Shown piece by piece: positions 36,641 to 48,900 of a DNA stretch of 64,000 bases. Made by a program: the position numbers and the translations under genes. The notes beneath the pieces were generated by a model. It did no database searches, had not been told where the DNA came from, and saw only the letters and a program-made list of their open reading frames with translations. Every line of letters begins with the position of its first letter. Position 1 is the first letter of the stretch. The stretch lies in the NCBI GenBank assembly GCA_930367205.1, contig OV884011.1:113079139-113143138 (forward strand). The letters run 5' to 3'. Source of the DNA: Acanthosoma haemorrhoidale. Lineage: Eukaryota; Arthropoda; Insecta; Hemiptera; Acanthosomatidae.

Positions 36641-39084
36641 TTTTCTTAAAACATGAATTAAATAATGTAATTATGTTTTTTTAGGTGATAGGTGGTTTTA
36701 GAACTATATGTCCTCAAAAGGGTACAAAGCTCAAAATTTCTTTTTCTAATTTTAAAGCAACATTTGACAGATTTGACAGATACACGTCCTCTATTAATGC
36801 TGAGGTTTTGGGGATGAAGAAAATTAATTTTTAAAAATACAAATTTCATAGGTAGCATTTTTAAATTATGTTCATTTTATCGAAAATTCCTTTAGAGAAA
36901 AGAACCAGCTCGTTTCTCGAAAACTGAAACAGAACGGGTTAATTATCTTTGCCAAAAAGAATCGATGGCAGTATGATGCCCAACAATGGACGTTTATATT
37001 AACGCAACCTCACTGCATCTTTCAGTGTTGATGTGGTTAGTGTCGATTTGTTTGACGGAATACTGTTAAAATATCTTTACTAACACTTTTTATGATCTAT
37101 AATTAATTATATCTGGTGGTATTAAATGGATCTTCGCAAAATTAGATGAAAATAATTTATAGCAAAAATTTAAACTTAAATTTAAGTTCATAAAGAGAAA
37201 GGGGTTGTACTTTAAAAAAACAGTTTTTACTCACTGCCGAACTCTAAAATAAACAGTATTTACTTTCAAAACATTATACTCAACCATAAGTATTAGCTTT
37301 ATGCTTGTACAAGATCCTTACAAGCTTTAACCTTTCAAGCAATTCTAGATTCCTTATTACCGGTTATTTACTTCCCTAGCACCTGCTAATACGCCTGTTT
37401 ACTTAAGCAAGGTTTCACATCACGAAGCTATAAAATCAAGACTCTGAAACGAGTACTTATACAAAGTAAAGATATTATCAACAAGCTAAGTTTCACCCAT
37501 TAACGTGAATTTGTTGATTGAGTCGCTAAAGGGTATGAGTGCCAATATTTAGTTGACAATTTTTTCCGTTCTTATTGTAATTAGGTTGTTTGATAATTTA
37601 AGAAAAAATATTTTAAAAAATATTGAAGAAATATTCTTGCATAATAGTTCCAGTTTTCCTTTATCCACTGTCCAATGTTTTTCACGTCTCACAATTGTTT
37701 TAATATTAAGGGTGATTTAAAAAAAAAATATAATAACTGTGTACTCGTTTAATTTTTTTTTTTATCATATATTATTTCAATATTTAATGATATGTAGTCT
37801 CTCAATTTTTTTCTATATCATCCTTGAGCCAATGCGTTTATTAATTTAACAGCTAAAAAAGTCACTGAAATTTCGTGCTATACTATATGCAACTCAGGAT
37901 TTATGTTATAATGTGCAAATGAGATCGAAATGAAAATGTATTGTTTTACAGAATAAGATGTGTGTTACAGAAGACAACCAACTTTCACTGTTTGACAGGC
38001 ATTAAATAACTGGTAATGCTTTCTACTATCAGTGAATCCTCTATACCTTGACAGAAAGAATTATCTAAATTTTAATTATATAAGTCTTATTCATGTAGTA
38101 ACTAATCTAAATATTTTCATCCTCAAAATAATTTAACGCGATGAAAATAATATAATTTTTATATTACCCTTCGGGGATTATCCCAAACATCTATCGATTG
38201 ACAAAATATAATCATTCCTGGAATGACTACTTTAAACCAAATAAATGAGAAAGATTACACTGGTGGATTTTTTACAAACCTACAATCAAATGGGGGAGTG
38301 AATTGATTAATTATTCATTATCCATAAAACCTATAATAGTATTGGTTATAAAAAACAAAAACACAAAAATAAAACGTCAGATGCCATTGCTTGTCATCTC
38401 ACTGCTTTGTCTACGGATCCAATTATCCAGTGACTTCCTTTACATATTACCCTGGTTGTCTAAAGATGTGCAAACAATGAACAACTGAGACATAACTGAA
38501 AATGAAAGTGCAAGGAAGTTATGTTTTCTGAGTGGTGAAAGCTGAAGCCAAATCTCCCTTGGCGGTTTATATTGTCAAGAAATGGCTCATCTCAGAGACT
38601 TGAGATACAAAAGTTTTGTATTGAACAAATGTATGCGCTTCAAAGTTCACAAATCGAAAAAAAAACACGATAGTTGGTAAACGTTTTTTAAATCAAACAT
38701 ACATTTAACAGGAATCACAACAAAGAAAAACATTTTTATTTTTTAATATTTTGCACCACTTGATTAGAAAACCTGAAAAATTACGTCTTCTGTTTTAGTG
38801 AGCAACAAATAAATGAAATAACATATATAACTACATACTAAATAAACCACAGACACAAACGGCGAAAATTTCAATACACATAGGCATAACAATATTATTA
38901 TACTGTTATGCAATATTCAAAATCACGTAAAAGTAATATTAGTCATCCAGAATAACTCAACAATTTTTAATGCAACTAAGTACTACAATGTCTTTAGTGA
39001 TACTTAGGAACAACTGTCTTACCAATATGTAACCCTCTTTATATGTTTTTACCCGTGTGTACTGTTTGTCTGTAATGCTTTGTG
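36641..39084. other. Non-coding stretch
   Basis: AT-rich, with no open frame of interest and no repeat recognised. Confidence 0.5.
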
Positions 39085-39165
39085 TGAGTTCTCCCAAATA
39101 TTATTTGCAAATAGCGCTCTTGACAGATTATAAGCTGTCATCTTCAGTTATCTAAAATAAAAAGT
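39085..39165 (+). repeat. Partial relative of the 22.7-kb MITE
   Basis: CTCCCAAATATTATTTGCAA and GACAGATTATAAG, then TCATCTTCAGTT, parallel one arm of the foldback MITE at 22,695-22,770 in the same order. The opposite arm is not evident. Confidence 0.4.
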
Positions 39166-39594
39166 CTGAGTAAAATCTGTGCATATGGAGACAAAGAAAA
39201 TTCTATCATCACAAGCAACAATGGAAGCTGTCATTAAGTAAAATATAATCAAACTAACAGTGCTGAATTGTACTTAGTTTGATAAGGTACTTCTATGCTA
39301 CTCTAATTAAAAAAAAAAAATTAAAATTGACAATTTTCTATATGTTTTACTAACATGTAATTCCCCACACTATATTCTATACGCGGGCAGTCTATCTTTT
39401 AATCGAATAGGGTTTTTAGTGCGGAAAATAAAGTTAAGTGAGTAAAGTTACTTTACTTTTGAACGCTACTCCAATGGCCGTTTTTTTTCACGATACTCCC
39501 TAATTTTGTCGGATATATTTCTTAGATATGGGATAGTGAAACATTTATTTTATATCCAGATTATTTTTATATTTCTTGGTTAATCTTTTGTACT
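39166..39594. other. Non-coding, nothing recognised
   Basis: AT-rich spacer; A-run near 39,308. Confidence 0.5.
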
Positions 39595-40070
39595 AAATTT
39601 TTCGTTAGGCGTTATCATGTTTATATCATATCCGTTGGCCATTGCTACATTACATAGTGTATATGTCTCAGTTCTTTGTCATCCCTGTCTAGTGGGATGT
39701 TATGTAATCTAATGAAGAGGAAGTGGAACATGGTGGCTATCTTGTGACTGGTGATGCGAAGAATCCTTATGTATCCCTACATCGGTTATCGTATCTTTCC
39801 TATACATTCTGATTATTTTTTACACTTCTACCCATCGTCAGATCTACAAAATTAATACCTTTGTTTGTTTCTATTTCTGCCGAAAATTTGATGTTATTCT
39901 ATTTAAATATTTAGATAGTTCATTTAACTGTTTATGACTCCCCAAGAAGCAGACCAGTAAGTCGTCCACGTATCTTGACCTATTATTTGATTTTCCATTC
40001 GTATGAATTTTGTTACAAATCTTTGTCTGTCCTGGGAAGCGAAATATGAGGGAAAGTAGGAGGAACACGG
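39595..40070 (-). pseudogene. Penelope-like element reverse transcriptase relic
   Basis: On the minus strand the reading gives RYVDDLLVCFLGSHKQLNEL with an intact YVDD catalytic box, then LSKYLNRI and, after a frame change, NNIKFSAEIETNKGINFVDL. After more frame changes come MYRKDTITDVGIH, HKIATMFHFLFIRLHNIPLD and NVAMANGYDINMI. This order (YVDD; lN..I.F..E.E....i.FlDl; YRK.T.TD; HK.a....l..Rl..ipL; i...NGY) is that of Penelope-like retroelements. At least four frame changes or stops make it inactive. No GIY-YIG endonuclease is seen within this fragment. Confidence 0.8.
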
Positions 40071-42349
40071 TAATTGATCCAATGAGTTACAAACTTATCA
40101 GTCCCGTGGAAGTTATAACTAAAATAAATATTATAGAATACGATAATAAGTAAAACTTATTAAATGGTTGTCAAAAACTACTAAGTGATTTTTATTAAAA
40201 AACTCTTCATTTCATTTGCTGGTCCTACTCAAATTGGGATGATGACGGTTCTGAACTGTCCACTTACACGTTGCAAGTAGTCATCTTTTTCTTTTTTATA
40301 ACGCGTATACTAGAGGACTTGTCGCAAGTTTTACATCTTTCCCAACAAGTGGCCCAAGGAGTGAAGTTTGAAGATTAGTCGGTGAACAAGAATGCCATTT
40401 AACTAAGTTCACTGATAATTACCGCAAAGGATTTGTCAAAAGAACGTCAATTATCCTCAAGTAAAACACGAATACACCAATCGATTAATATTGAAACAAT
40501 AATTACATGCACAGTACTAATTTCTGTAATTAATTAGGTCCATTGTTACTACAAGGAGATCTGACAACACCAAAAAATTACCATGAGCCGCCAGTGAAAG
40601 TCTAGGTCAAAGATAATTAATGTTGCATTATCATTAAATGGATTAGACTTCGTATGTTGGCATTACACTTGGAGTCAATGTTAAATAATTCGAAAACCAC
40701 AGCAATAATTACTCGGCCTCCTGATAAAGTAATACAAAACCACAGACAAATTATTAAATCAAAAATAATAATCACCTAATATTCTAATCCTTGTGCAATA
40801 ACGAAATCCAAATTGCGAAGTAAAATTATGAAATGCTAAGGAAAAGCAGACTACCAGTGTATCGGTATGTAGTGGGAAAATCCTTTCTTTTTTTTTTTTT
40901 GGGCAGCAAATTTGGTATTAGCCAAATTTGGTATTGGTATGGCCGCTAGTGTTATATTTACTGTCAGTGATAAGGCACCACTACTTAAACCTTTCCTTAA
41001 TTATGTCTGCAAATTAAACATATCTATAAGAAAGGTGAGTTTGTTATACATAATGCAATCACAGCAAGCCTAAATGGCCAATCAGCAAACTGAAGTGCCA
41101 AGGTACGAAGGAATCATTGAAATTACCCGCTAGACAGATAGATATATGATTGATGTCTACATGGGGTCGCAGACTCCCTTGTACCCCAGTTTCTCGGCAG
41201 CAAATCTCTCGAATATTTGTATTCCCCATCCTCCATACTTTGGAGGTTTAGACCGTATACTTTGGCCCATTAGATGATGGGTTGGGCTATCCTGATGGGC
41301 CCTTCTTACTCCTTACTACTACGAAGTTCAAAGGTTCTCCCCAATCCAAAGATGACAATCGACCAAATTCAAAGAAAATGCAATCTCTTATTCCAATTAG
41401 TAATGAATCTGACTCAAGAAATGTAGAAATGTCCATAAACTAGTCCCTATCCACTAGTCAACGCCATCTTCATTGGATTGAATCTATATGTGTGTATATA
41501 TATTGGTTAGAAGACTTTGAAGTTCTGTTAAGATTAATAGTGCATGGGGACTTGGTTACATCCCATCTTCTTGCTAAGTGATTCTAAACAAAATAAAAGC
41601 AAGATTTGGATGGCCCATTCTTATTTGATTCGATTTTCGATCGGCTTCAATACAAACACTAATACACTGGGTCAGGAAATCTAAGCCTCATTCGGAAGCT
41701 GTCATCCTTATCAAGAACTATATTGATTTATAAAATGCTATTAGACGTGAGTGGGTGGAGCCATATTTGCCAAGAGTAAGTAGATAATGGTCACTCGGTC
41801 ATCATCTACTGGGTGCCCTTGAGGTAGCCTCCGCCTCTGGCGAAACTAATGGAGAAAACTTCCCCATTGTAACAGCCAAGCCAGCTGATTGCTTCCTCGA
41901 ACAAGATCAAAGCTAGATGGTAGAACCATTCAAGGTTCCCAAAGTATATTACAATGTTATACAAGGATTTACTTGGGGCATTCACAATTCTGACGGTACT
42001 CCCGCAAGCCGCAGGTACGTTTATGTATTAAAATGGCGCAACAACACACGGTAAACCGAAGGTGAGCCCCATCACCTAGTCCTGTATATTTGTATTTTGA
42101 CTTTTTAACTTCAAATATAAAATTGTTATTGTAATCCTACGCTCCTTTGAATGCATCTGCGTATGCAGTAAGAGAAGAAATTTGTAAATATTTGTTCACT
42201 GAATTTTGTTCACATATTGTAAAAAATGATAAATAAAAGGGGTTATTGAAAAAAAGGCCAAAGGAGGTTGTTGCCATAGTTGGTAGGTGTCGCTGTGGAA
42301 CTAGGTGGCTACCTCTCACCTCTTCACATTATTCAGTTTTCCTAACCCG
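40071..42349. other. Non-coding; possible LINE remnant at the right end
   Basis: No gene recognised. From about 41,100 the base composition is more balanced. The block ends with a 3'-UTR-like sequence (ATGATAAATAAAAG then a short A-run at about 42,226-42,256), so an old plus-strand retroposon may occupy 41.1-42.26 kb. No reverse transcriptase motif is readable. AAATTTGGTATTAGCC is followed at once by a near repeat at about 40,908-40,938. Confidence 0.35.
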
Positions 42350-42465
42350 TATTCCCTACATAAATGAGGCCTGACCGACCAAAAAATCCTTACGGGAACC
42401 AGGAATCGAACTCGGTTCTACAAAGTTGGGTGTATGCTTGCCAGCTATTCTTAGATTCAGGGACG
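42350..42465 (-). repeat. tRNA-derived SINE
   Basis: The minus strand reads AGCTGGCAAGCATACACCCA, then GAGTTCGATTCCTGG (strong B box, 42,401-42,415), then CCGTAAGGATTTTTTGGTCG. Spacing and sequence are tRNA-like, but no complete cloverleaf can be built. The AAGGATTTTT block shortly after the B box is shared with 23.1 and 25.8 kb. Confidence 0.55.
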
Positions 42466-42544
42466 TTTATATATGTCTAATTTTTAAAACAAAAATAATC
42501 CTTAATATTTAGTTAATTTAGCTTTTTAATGCCGCATAGTTCCT

Positions 42545-42563
42545 CTTTATATATATATATATA
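42545..42563. repeat. (TA)n microsatellite
   Basis: Short TA dinucleotide run. A second, interrupted one lies at about 42,780-42,796. Confidence 0.7.
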
Positions 42564-42569
42564 TAAATT

Positions 42570-43151
42570 AACTGAAAGGTGGAGCTGTTTCATTTCAAAT
42601 GAACCTATCCAAAGTCTCCATTCTTTAAAGATCTTTTGAATCGAAGTCCAAATACCTCTTGGAAGTTGTGATTCCATATTAAGATAACCATCAACACTAA
42701 GAAGGCATTTTCCTCTTCTATCTCTAAATTCAGGTCGAACTTCCTGCGGCCGTGAACCTACTGTACGAGGTACATATATTCGTATATATATATATGCTAT
42801 GTAAATACTTTCGTTCATTAAATCAACGACGATCTGAAACTGATTACTTAATGAAGGTAGTGATCGCAGGATGTTCAACACAATTAGTACTGGTCTCAAT
42901 AATAAACTTATTTTACAGCATAGAGGAGCAAATACCTATTGAGTATTGAAGGTTAATAATATAGGCTCGGAGTAGGAGTAGTTCCAAGGAACATGAGTAG
43001 GTTTGAACTTCAAGTCAAAATATTGCCCTCTTCAACGAACAGAGATGTGGCTTGACAATGTTAGAGAAATGAAGTGCAGTACTTTTTTCAACCTTTAAAA
43101 TATCATATCTGGTTCATTTGAAAAGAAACAGCTCCACGTTTCAAGACAGTT
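42570..43151. mobile_element. Candidate element with inverted ends
   Basis: GTGGAGCTGTTTCATTTCAA (within 42,570-42,605) and, on the other strand, GTGGAGCTGTTTCTTTTCAA (within 43,111-43,151) are inverted copies, both starting from an AACTG block and both followed by AATGAACC. Similarity continues weakly inward (TTTAAAG on both sides). No transposase frame lies between. The 128-codon minus frame at 42,513-42,899 crosses the left end and is not a gene. Superfamily unknown. Confidence 0.5.
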
Positions 43152-44344
43152 ACCTTTTAAACAAAACCAGTTATGGAAATGTGAAGGCTATAGCCCACTG
43201 TCCAGATACAGTTCACAATTACACAATGATAATACTCGTAGATATAATAATATACTAATTGATGAACAGTGGGTCAATCTATTAGATCAGTTGCCCAAAT
43301 TGAATTCACTGATCTCGTCTGTTCTTGAACTTAAGTACATCATGTCACAGACTTTCTTTTACGGTTGGAAAATCGAGTTCTCATTATCTCAACTCAGTAC
43401 TTAACTTCAACGTAATTCATTATATCCAGAGGCAACTGCAGAGCAGGATTTGACTCATCTCTTTTTTTGTCACTGATTCAACTCAGTTGTTACACAAGCA
43501 GTACTTACTCTAATAAGTACTCTGAGGTCCAAGACTGGTACTCCTGCTAGGACACAATTGTTGGTGATGGGGGTCAGAACGATGGCAGGAGCTGTAAAGG
43601 CAAGCAGCTCTTGGCTGTCTTGGCTAAACCTCCCTAGATCCCTTTTTTCGTGTTACTTTACAACCTTATTTTTGGTTGTTTTTTTTTCACATTCTTCTGC
43701 TTGACAAGCAGATGCTGCAGTCTAATCTAAAGAGGGCCAAGGTTCATATTTCTGCATTCGAGTCTCAGTGGCTAATAAGCGTAATATCTCTGGACTCATG
43801 TTCACTCACTCAGAATAAAAAAGGGTTTACCTGATCCGTGGTTTCCTGCTGCACTTGTCTGTAATAAAACCTTCACGGTCAACATGCTAAACTTACTATA
43901 AGAATGTTCACTGGCACTGAAATGTTCCTCAGTTTGCATAAATGCACATCGTGCTGATTATATTTACCCTAGCGTAGATACATTTTATACAATTTGTGAG
44001 GTTTACAAGAATTTTTTTTATGGTAGGCTGATGTACCGAAACAAGGCGTGTGAACACAGATAGGCCTCACCTTTTACAAGGAGTTGTGCTAACACTAACC
44101 TAAATCTAAATAACCTAACTTAACCTAGTTTTCCCGAACAGCCTGTTGCCATCGATACGCAAATAGGGGTGGGGTTATAGTGTTAAAACTGGGTTGATCA
44201 GGTGCTGCAACGAGTCAAAAAACTTTATATCTCCGGTGGATGAACTCACCCACCAACAGCACACCAAGCGACGGGTGCAGGTCGGCGTTCTTCGGTCTTC
44301 TGGAGAGAAGTATGTCTGATCACTTTTCTCATGGTACCGTTCTG
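43152..44344. other. Non-coding, nothing recognised
   Basis: No gene. Scattered CCTAA units near 44,095-44,130 are too few and too irregular to call a telomere-like array. Confidence 0.45.
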
Positions 44345-45455
44345 AAATTGTTAAAGACTTATGACTGTACGGTCAGTTAAGTGAGTATATTGCGGTACAC
44401 CGTACAGCAGAGCTGGCTGGAGGAAAAGTTTATATATCATCAATTTGAGCCACAACGACAAGTTGGGTGAAGTTAACAAGTGCGAGACCCAGTAAGACTT
44501 GTGTCGTACTTTTTCTATTTTGTTTCTAAAATGGGTAGTTATATGGAGATGCTTATCCATTTTTATACCCAGATAGTACATTGAGAACCCCGGTGAGTTC
44601 TCTTGCCCTCCTATAGAATAGGATATTGGCAAGCCCCCCCCCCTTTTGGAGGGAGAAGATTACGAAGTCGGTCTTTCCGGTGTTCACACTGATGTTTAAC
44701 CTACCAAGTCTGTCACTGATTACGTTACAAACTGACTCGGCCTGTGCAAGAGTATTGTTGCACTCATGCTACTCCTTTAAGCCGCAATGTCGTCAGTGAA
44801 AGCTATTATACCAGCTTTCTTGTAGTTTGTCCCAACAATGTCAGATGTGTGCACGTTAAAAAGAACCGGAGACAAAACCGTTCCTAGAGGAACCCCAATG
44901 GTTAGAGGGAAGGGGTTCGAGAGGCATTCACCAAACCGTACCCTCACCGTCCTGTCCTTCCGGAAGAAAACCAACATGGTATATAACTGCTCTGGGTATT
45001 CCTAGTCGCATAGCTGTCGGTACAGCATCCCGTGGGACACTGTCGAAAGCTTAAGTGCAGTCCAACGAGATCATAGCATTTACTGTGTTTCTGTTGATAC
45101 CAAGAATCGCCTTGAGCTGCTTCGGGGAGATGAACATGTGGTTACGTCCTGTTTCCGGCTGCTGAGGTTCGTGGTAGTCGCCTGCCCCTAGCGGCGTTGT
45201 AGTGGTTGGCCAGTAGTTTCGCCTGTTCTTCCGCTGTTTAATGGGCGATGCCGTTATGAAGGTGGACGCCTGAGTATTTTTTGGTAGTGATCTTAAGGAG
45301 TTTCCAAAAGGGTGATCGCCGTCGCCTTCCAATTCCTCACCAAGCCACGAATTTATGTTGTCAGTGTTAACTACTTTCTTGGCTTGACGATTTCTTGTTC
45401 GGTACCAGTTGTCTATATGACTGTTGTATATAGAATGATTTGGCATCACTCATTA
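44345..45455 (-). pseudogene. Second Jockey-type LINE, RT relic
   Basis: On the minus strand, 45,449-45,051 gives the finger region ending in NAMISLDCT. After a frame change come LSTVSHGMLYRQL (motif A region), VRVRFGECLSNPFPLTIGVP, GVPLGTVLSPVLFNVHTSDI (motif B) and IIAFTDDIAA (motif C with both Asp kept). The 44,632-44,351 part reads YYLGIKMDKHLHITTHFRNK and KLFLQPALLYGVPQY, the Jockey thumb. Sequence and motif spellings differ from J1, so this is another family. A C-run near 44,636-44,644 (minus-strand G-run) and stops break it. Copy ends are not defined. Confidence 0.8.
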
Positions 45456-45866
45456 TATGGGATTTTTTGATTGATAACTCTTCTTCTGGAACATTCATGT
45501 CCACAGAGGCATCAAGAGACCTATCTGGGCCCCTTGTCCTTTGGGAAGAAAATAATATTTAGGTTTTGTTAGAGAATTCATTTATTTTCAAGTGCTTCAC
45601 ATCACAGTTGTGCTTCCTTCAACAGTTAATTATTGGCTAAAAAAATTGATTGGGTGGAATGATGACTGGGCCTTTGGGAAATCCTAGCTTACAAAATTCC
45701 ACTCCATCATCCCCAATCCACATTGTGATTTCTGACATTACAACTTCTTCTCTGAATGTCCATAATAAAATTACATCAAACAAGAAAAACATTAAATGTT
45801 TTAAATGAATAATGTTAATATATTATGTATATACATATATCTTCATAAGTGAAATCTCTGTTTTAG

Positions 45867-45987
45867 GCTGGCTGTACTTCTTGTGAGCAGCTTTTGTAGT
45901 GGTCAGGACTATGAAGACGAAAGACTTCCTATAAGGAGGAATCCAAGAGGTCCAATCATTCCTTCCAGAGCTAACAAAGTACAAGCT
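45867..45987 (+). CDS. Secreted protein, signal-peptide exon
   Basis: The acceptor CTGTTTTAG precedes 45,867 and the donor GTGAGT follows 45,987. The exon encodes 40 complete codons after one split codon. Hydrophobic residues LAVLLVSSF, then a likely cleavage after CSG, then the mature acidic start. Confidence 0.75.
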
Positions 45988-48900
45988 GTGAGTATAATTA
46001 AACATAAGCATTTTGAGATAATTGATTTCCTATCTAATTAAGAACATTGCTACCTATAGGTAGCTTATAAAAGCATCTTCCTCTCTTAGAATATGATGGT
46101 ACCATCTGTGACATGAAACAGATTAGGGCACACTTACAATTGAATTACATTGCTAGTTACAATTACATAGTATATTTACACTGTAATTTTTAATTATAGG
46201 AATCACACGTATAATGTAATTAGTAAATATATTAATCATTACCATTATAATTAACAGCTGGCATTGTAAAAAGTAATTACATTATAATTATATCATAATT
46301 TCACAAATAACTTTAGTTATTAATTCCATTTGTAATATTATTTTTAATTACTAATGACAAATTATATACTTTCATTGGTCGGCCAAGAGAGAAGTGTGTT
46401 AAATCTCCTATGCTGAGAAGGAGGGGGAAGGTTGTTTAAATATTACAAAGGAAAAATGTAAAAGAATGTATTATGAATAAAAACTTCACTTTAATTTTTT
46501 TTTTTAAACCCTGAAAAGAAAATGGGAAGAACTATACATACATTTTTTTTTAGTTGCATTCAGGTTATAATTAATATTTATTTGTCATTAATAATAAATG
46601 ATAGAGGAAAACACCGTATTACTGAGTTACAATTTTTTTTAAATGTTATTCATTGGCTTTGTACCATTCATTGGTCTATGTTTCCACTAATTTGTATAAT
46701 TATATACTTTATCTTTCTGGCAAATTTCTATGTATTAAAATAGTTATTGCCTTTAATTAATTGTTATGTCTCCTCTTGAATGAGTTTTAATCCAACAAAC
46801 TGCAATGCATATTAAATACAAAATAAATTCCCTCTCAAATTTGACATACAAAATGAGAGACTCCTTTTTTTTTAATCTTGCCCTTAATTATATTATACAG
46901 TATGTTTGACAGTTTTAATGTTGTCAAAAAACGACCCAAAAAAAAAATTAAAGTGACTTCTATTATTAATTGTGTTAAAAAAAAAATTACTAAACATCAA
47001 GTTATATTTTTTTATAGACAAGGTAAATGTTAATTTATTTAAAACAATGTCTATGTAAAGTATAAAACAAGCTTACAAGTATAACAAGCTTAAAGTTTAT
47101 TAGTAAAAATAAATTCTTACTCTAAAAAAAATGTTAAAACTTCATAAAATAAATAATTTTCTAGCCTTAACTTCAATTTTTTTTTCTATAATTTTAGTAT
47201 TAGATTTTAAAATCACTGATTTTTCAAACTTTTTTATGCTACAGTTTTTGAGAGGTTCATCATTATTGTGCAAGAAAACAGTCTTTCGACTAAAGTTGAA
47301 GAAGTGTTATATTTTAGAGGAATGTTTTTATTTCAGGATACTTCTCAAAAAGAAGTGAACTAGATCTTCTTTCTTGAAAAACTGGTTATGATATCAGCAC
47401 CATTATAAACATATTCAGCATCATTATTTTTTTTTAAGTTAACCAAAATCAAAAAAATAGCTATTTGGTATGTTCACTTCACGAGATTGCTTTTCTGAAG
47501 ATTTCTTTTTTACTCCCACGCCACCACTGCTGTGAATCCTGTCAGAAGATAGTTGTATTTAACCTCTTCTACACATACCATCCATCTATTTTTAAAAAAT
47601 GGGTGTGAAAATGCAGCAAAAACTTAGTTTCAGGAGTAAAAATAGCAAAATGAGAATCAAATCTCTTGACAACTGAGATCAAAAACATTCTGTAAACAGA
47701 GTGCAATGCTCTCACAAAAATATAAAACCTAGGTACTCCAAAAGTGATTTGATACCTCCAAGAAATGAAAGAGACAAGAATGTGTTCAGAAATCCGAATT
47801 TTATGGCAGGCCAAAGATCGTCATTATCAAAACTTTATTGGTTCAATTCCCTAGCATTAACTGGCTTAAGTCCCTAGTTTTCATTTGATAAAGAATTCAT
47901 ACAAGTCATATTCAAGTCCAGTGGTGATCAAATGAATTTTAGAGTTGATTACGTTAATTATTTTTTTATAGTGGTTCGTGGTAAACAAATGTAAATTTTT
48001 TATTTTAATGTAATTTAATTTCACTAATTATAATATGAAATTACTTTGAAATTAATTATATATAAACATAATACTGAAATTACTTTGTAATTAATTAATT
48101 AATTTACTTGTAAAATAATTAATCATCCCCAGCTCAACAGCGGTCACTTTAAGAATATTTTAGCCCTAATTACAACATAACAGATTACTCATAAAATGAC
48201 ATTATCATGTTTCCTGACATACGGCTCCAACACACTCTGTCATTGAAATCTATGCATTAGAAAAACAAATGAGCAAGGGAGAACATATGACTTTATCCCA
48301 GTAATAATATTCAAAATATATAATAAATTTATTTATTTCCTAGAAATTATATTAAACACTAAAAACCTGGACTTCAAATAAGATTGTATGGTTTATCATC
48401 GGGATTACAGACATCTCCAAATTTGGCGTCCTTGACTTTACTGGGCCATATACCCTCCTGAAAGATATTTTTTTCTTCATCCTTTTTATCCACAAATAAT
48501 TTGTACTAGATTTTTATATAGGCATATGTTAGTCTTTAGAGAGATGACTACTTAAAAAAATTCTTCTTAGCACAAAATAATGCCTTGATTTAACAGTGTT
48601 ATTCACTTTTTTATATCTTGACCGCCATCACTTCTAGAATTTATCTCAATTTCCATTAAGATGAAAACATCAGATCAAAACACCAACATATAGCTTCCGC
48701 ATGGCACACCATCTATAACCCAATGAATTGTCTATTGCCATGATCTCCTAAATTTTTTCAATATTATATACTACAAAAAATATTATGCATTTAAATATTA
48801 CTGTTTCATTTATTATTTTTTGAGCCTAAAATATCATTGCAGTACGTTACTAGGGAATTTACATTAGAGGACTCATAAAAGTGCAAAACAGAACCAGAAA

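Noticed and set aside
42513..42899. 128-codon minus-strand open frame
   Set aside because: It runs through a TA microsatellite and across the end of a candidate transposable element; no domain is visible.
44085..44135. Cluster of CCTAA words, the complement of the insect TTAGG telomere repeat
   Set aside because: Only three or four scattered units with irregular spacing. Such words are common in insect DNA, and no array is formed.
48370..48745. Plus-strand reading FGVLDFTGPYTLLKD followed later by KHQHIASAWHT resembles parts of a retroviral-type integrase core (D-x-x-GP-x ... HP-x-NG)
   Set aside because: Only two short blocks match, the catalytic residues cannot be placed, and stops are frequent. 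Without a profile search this is not separable from chance.
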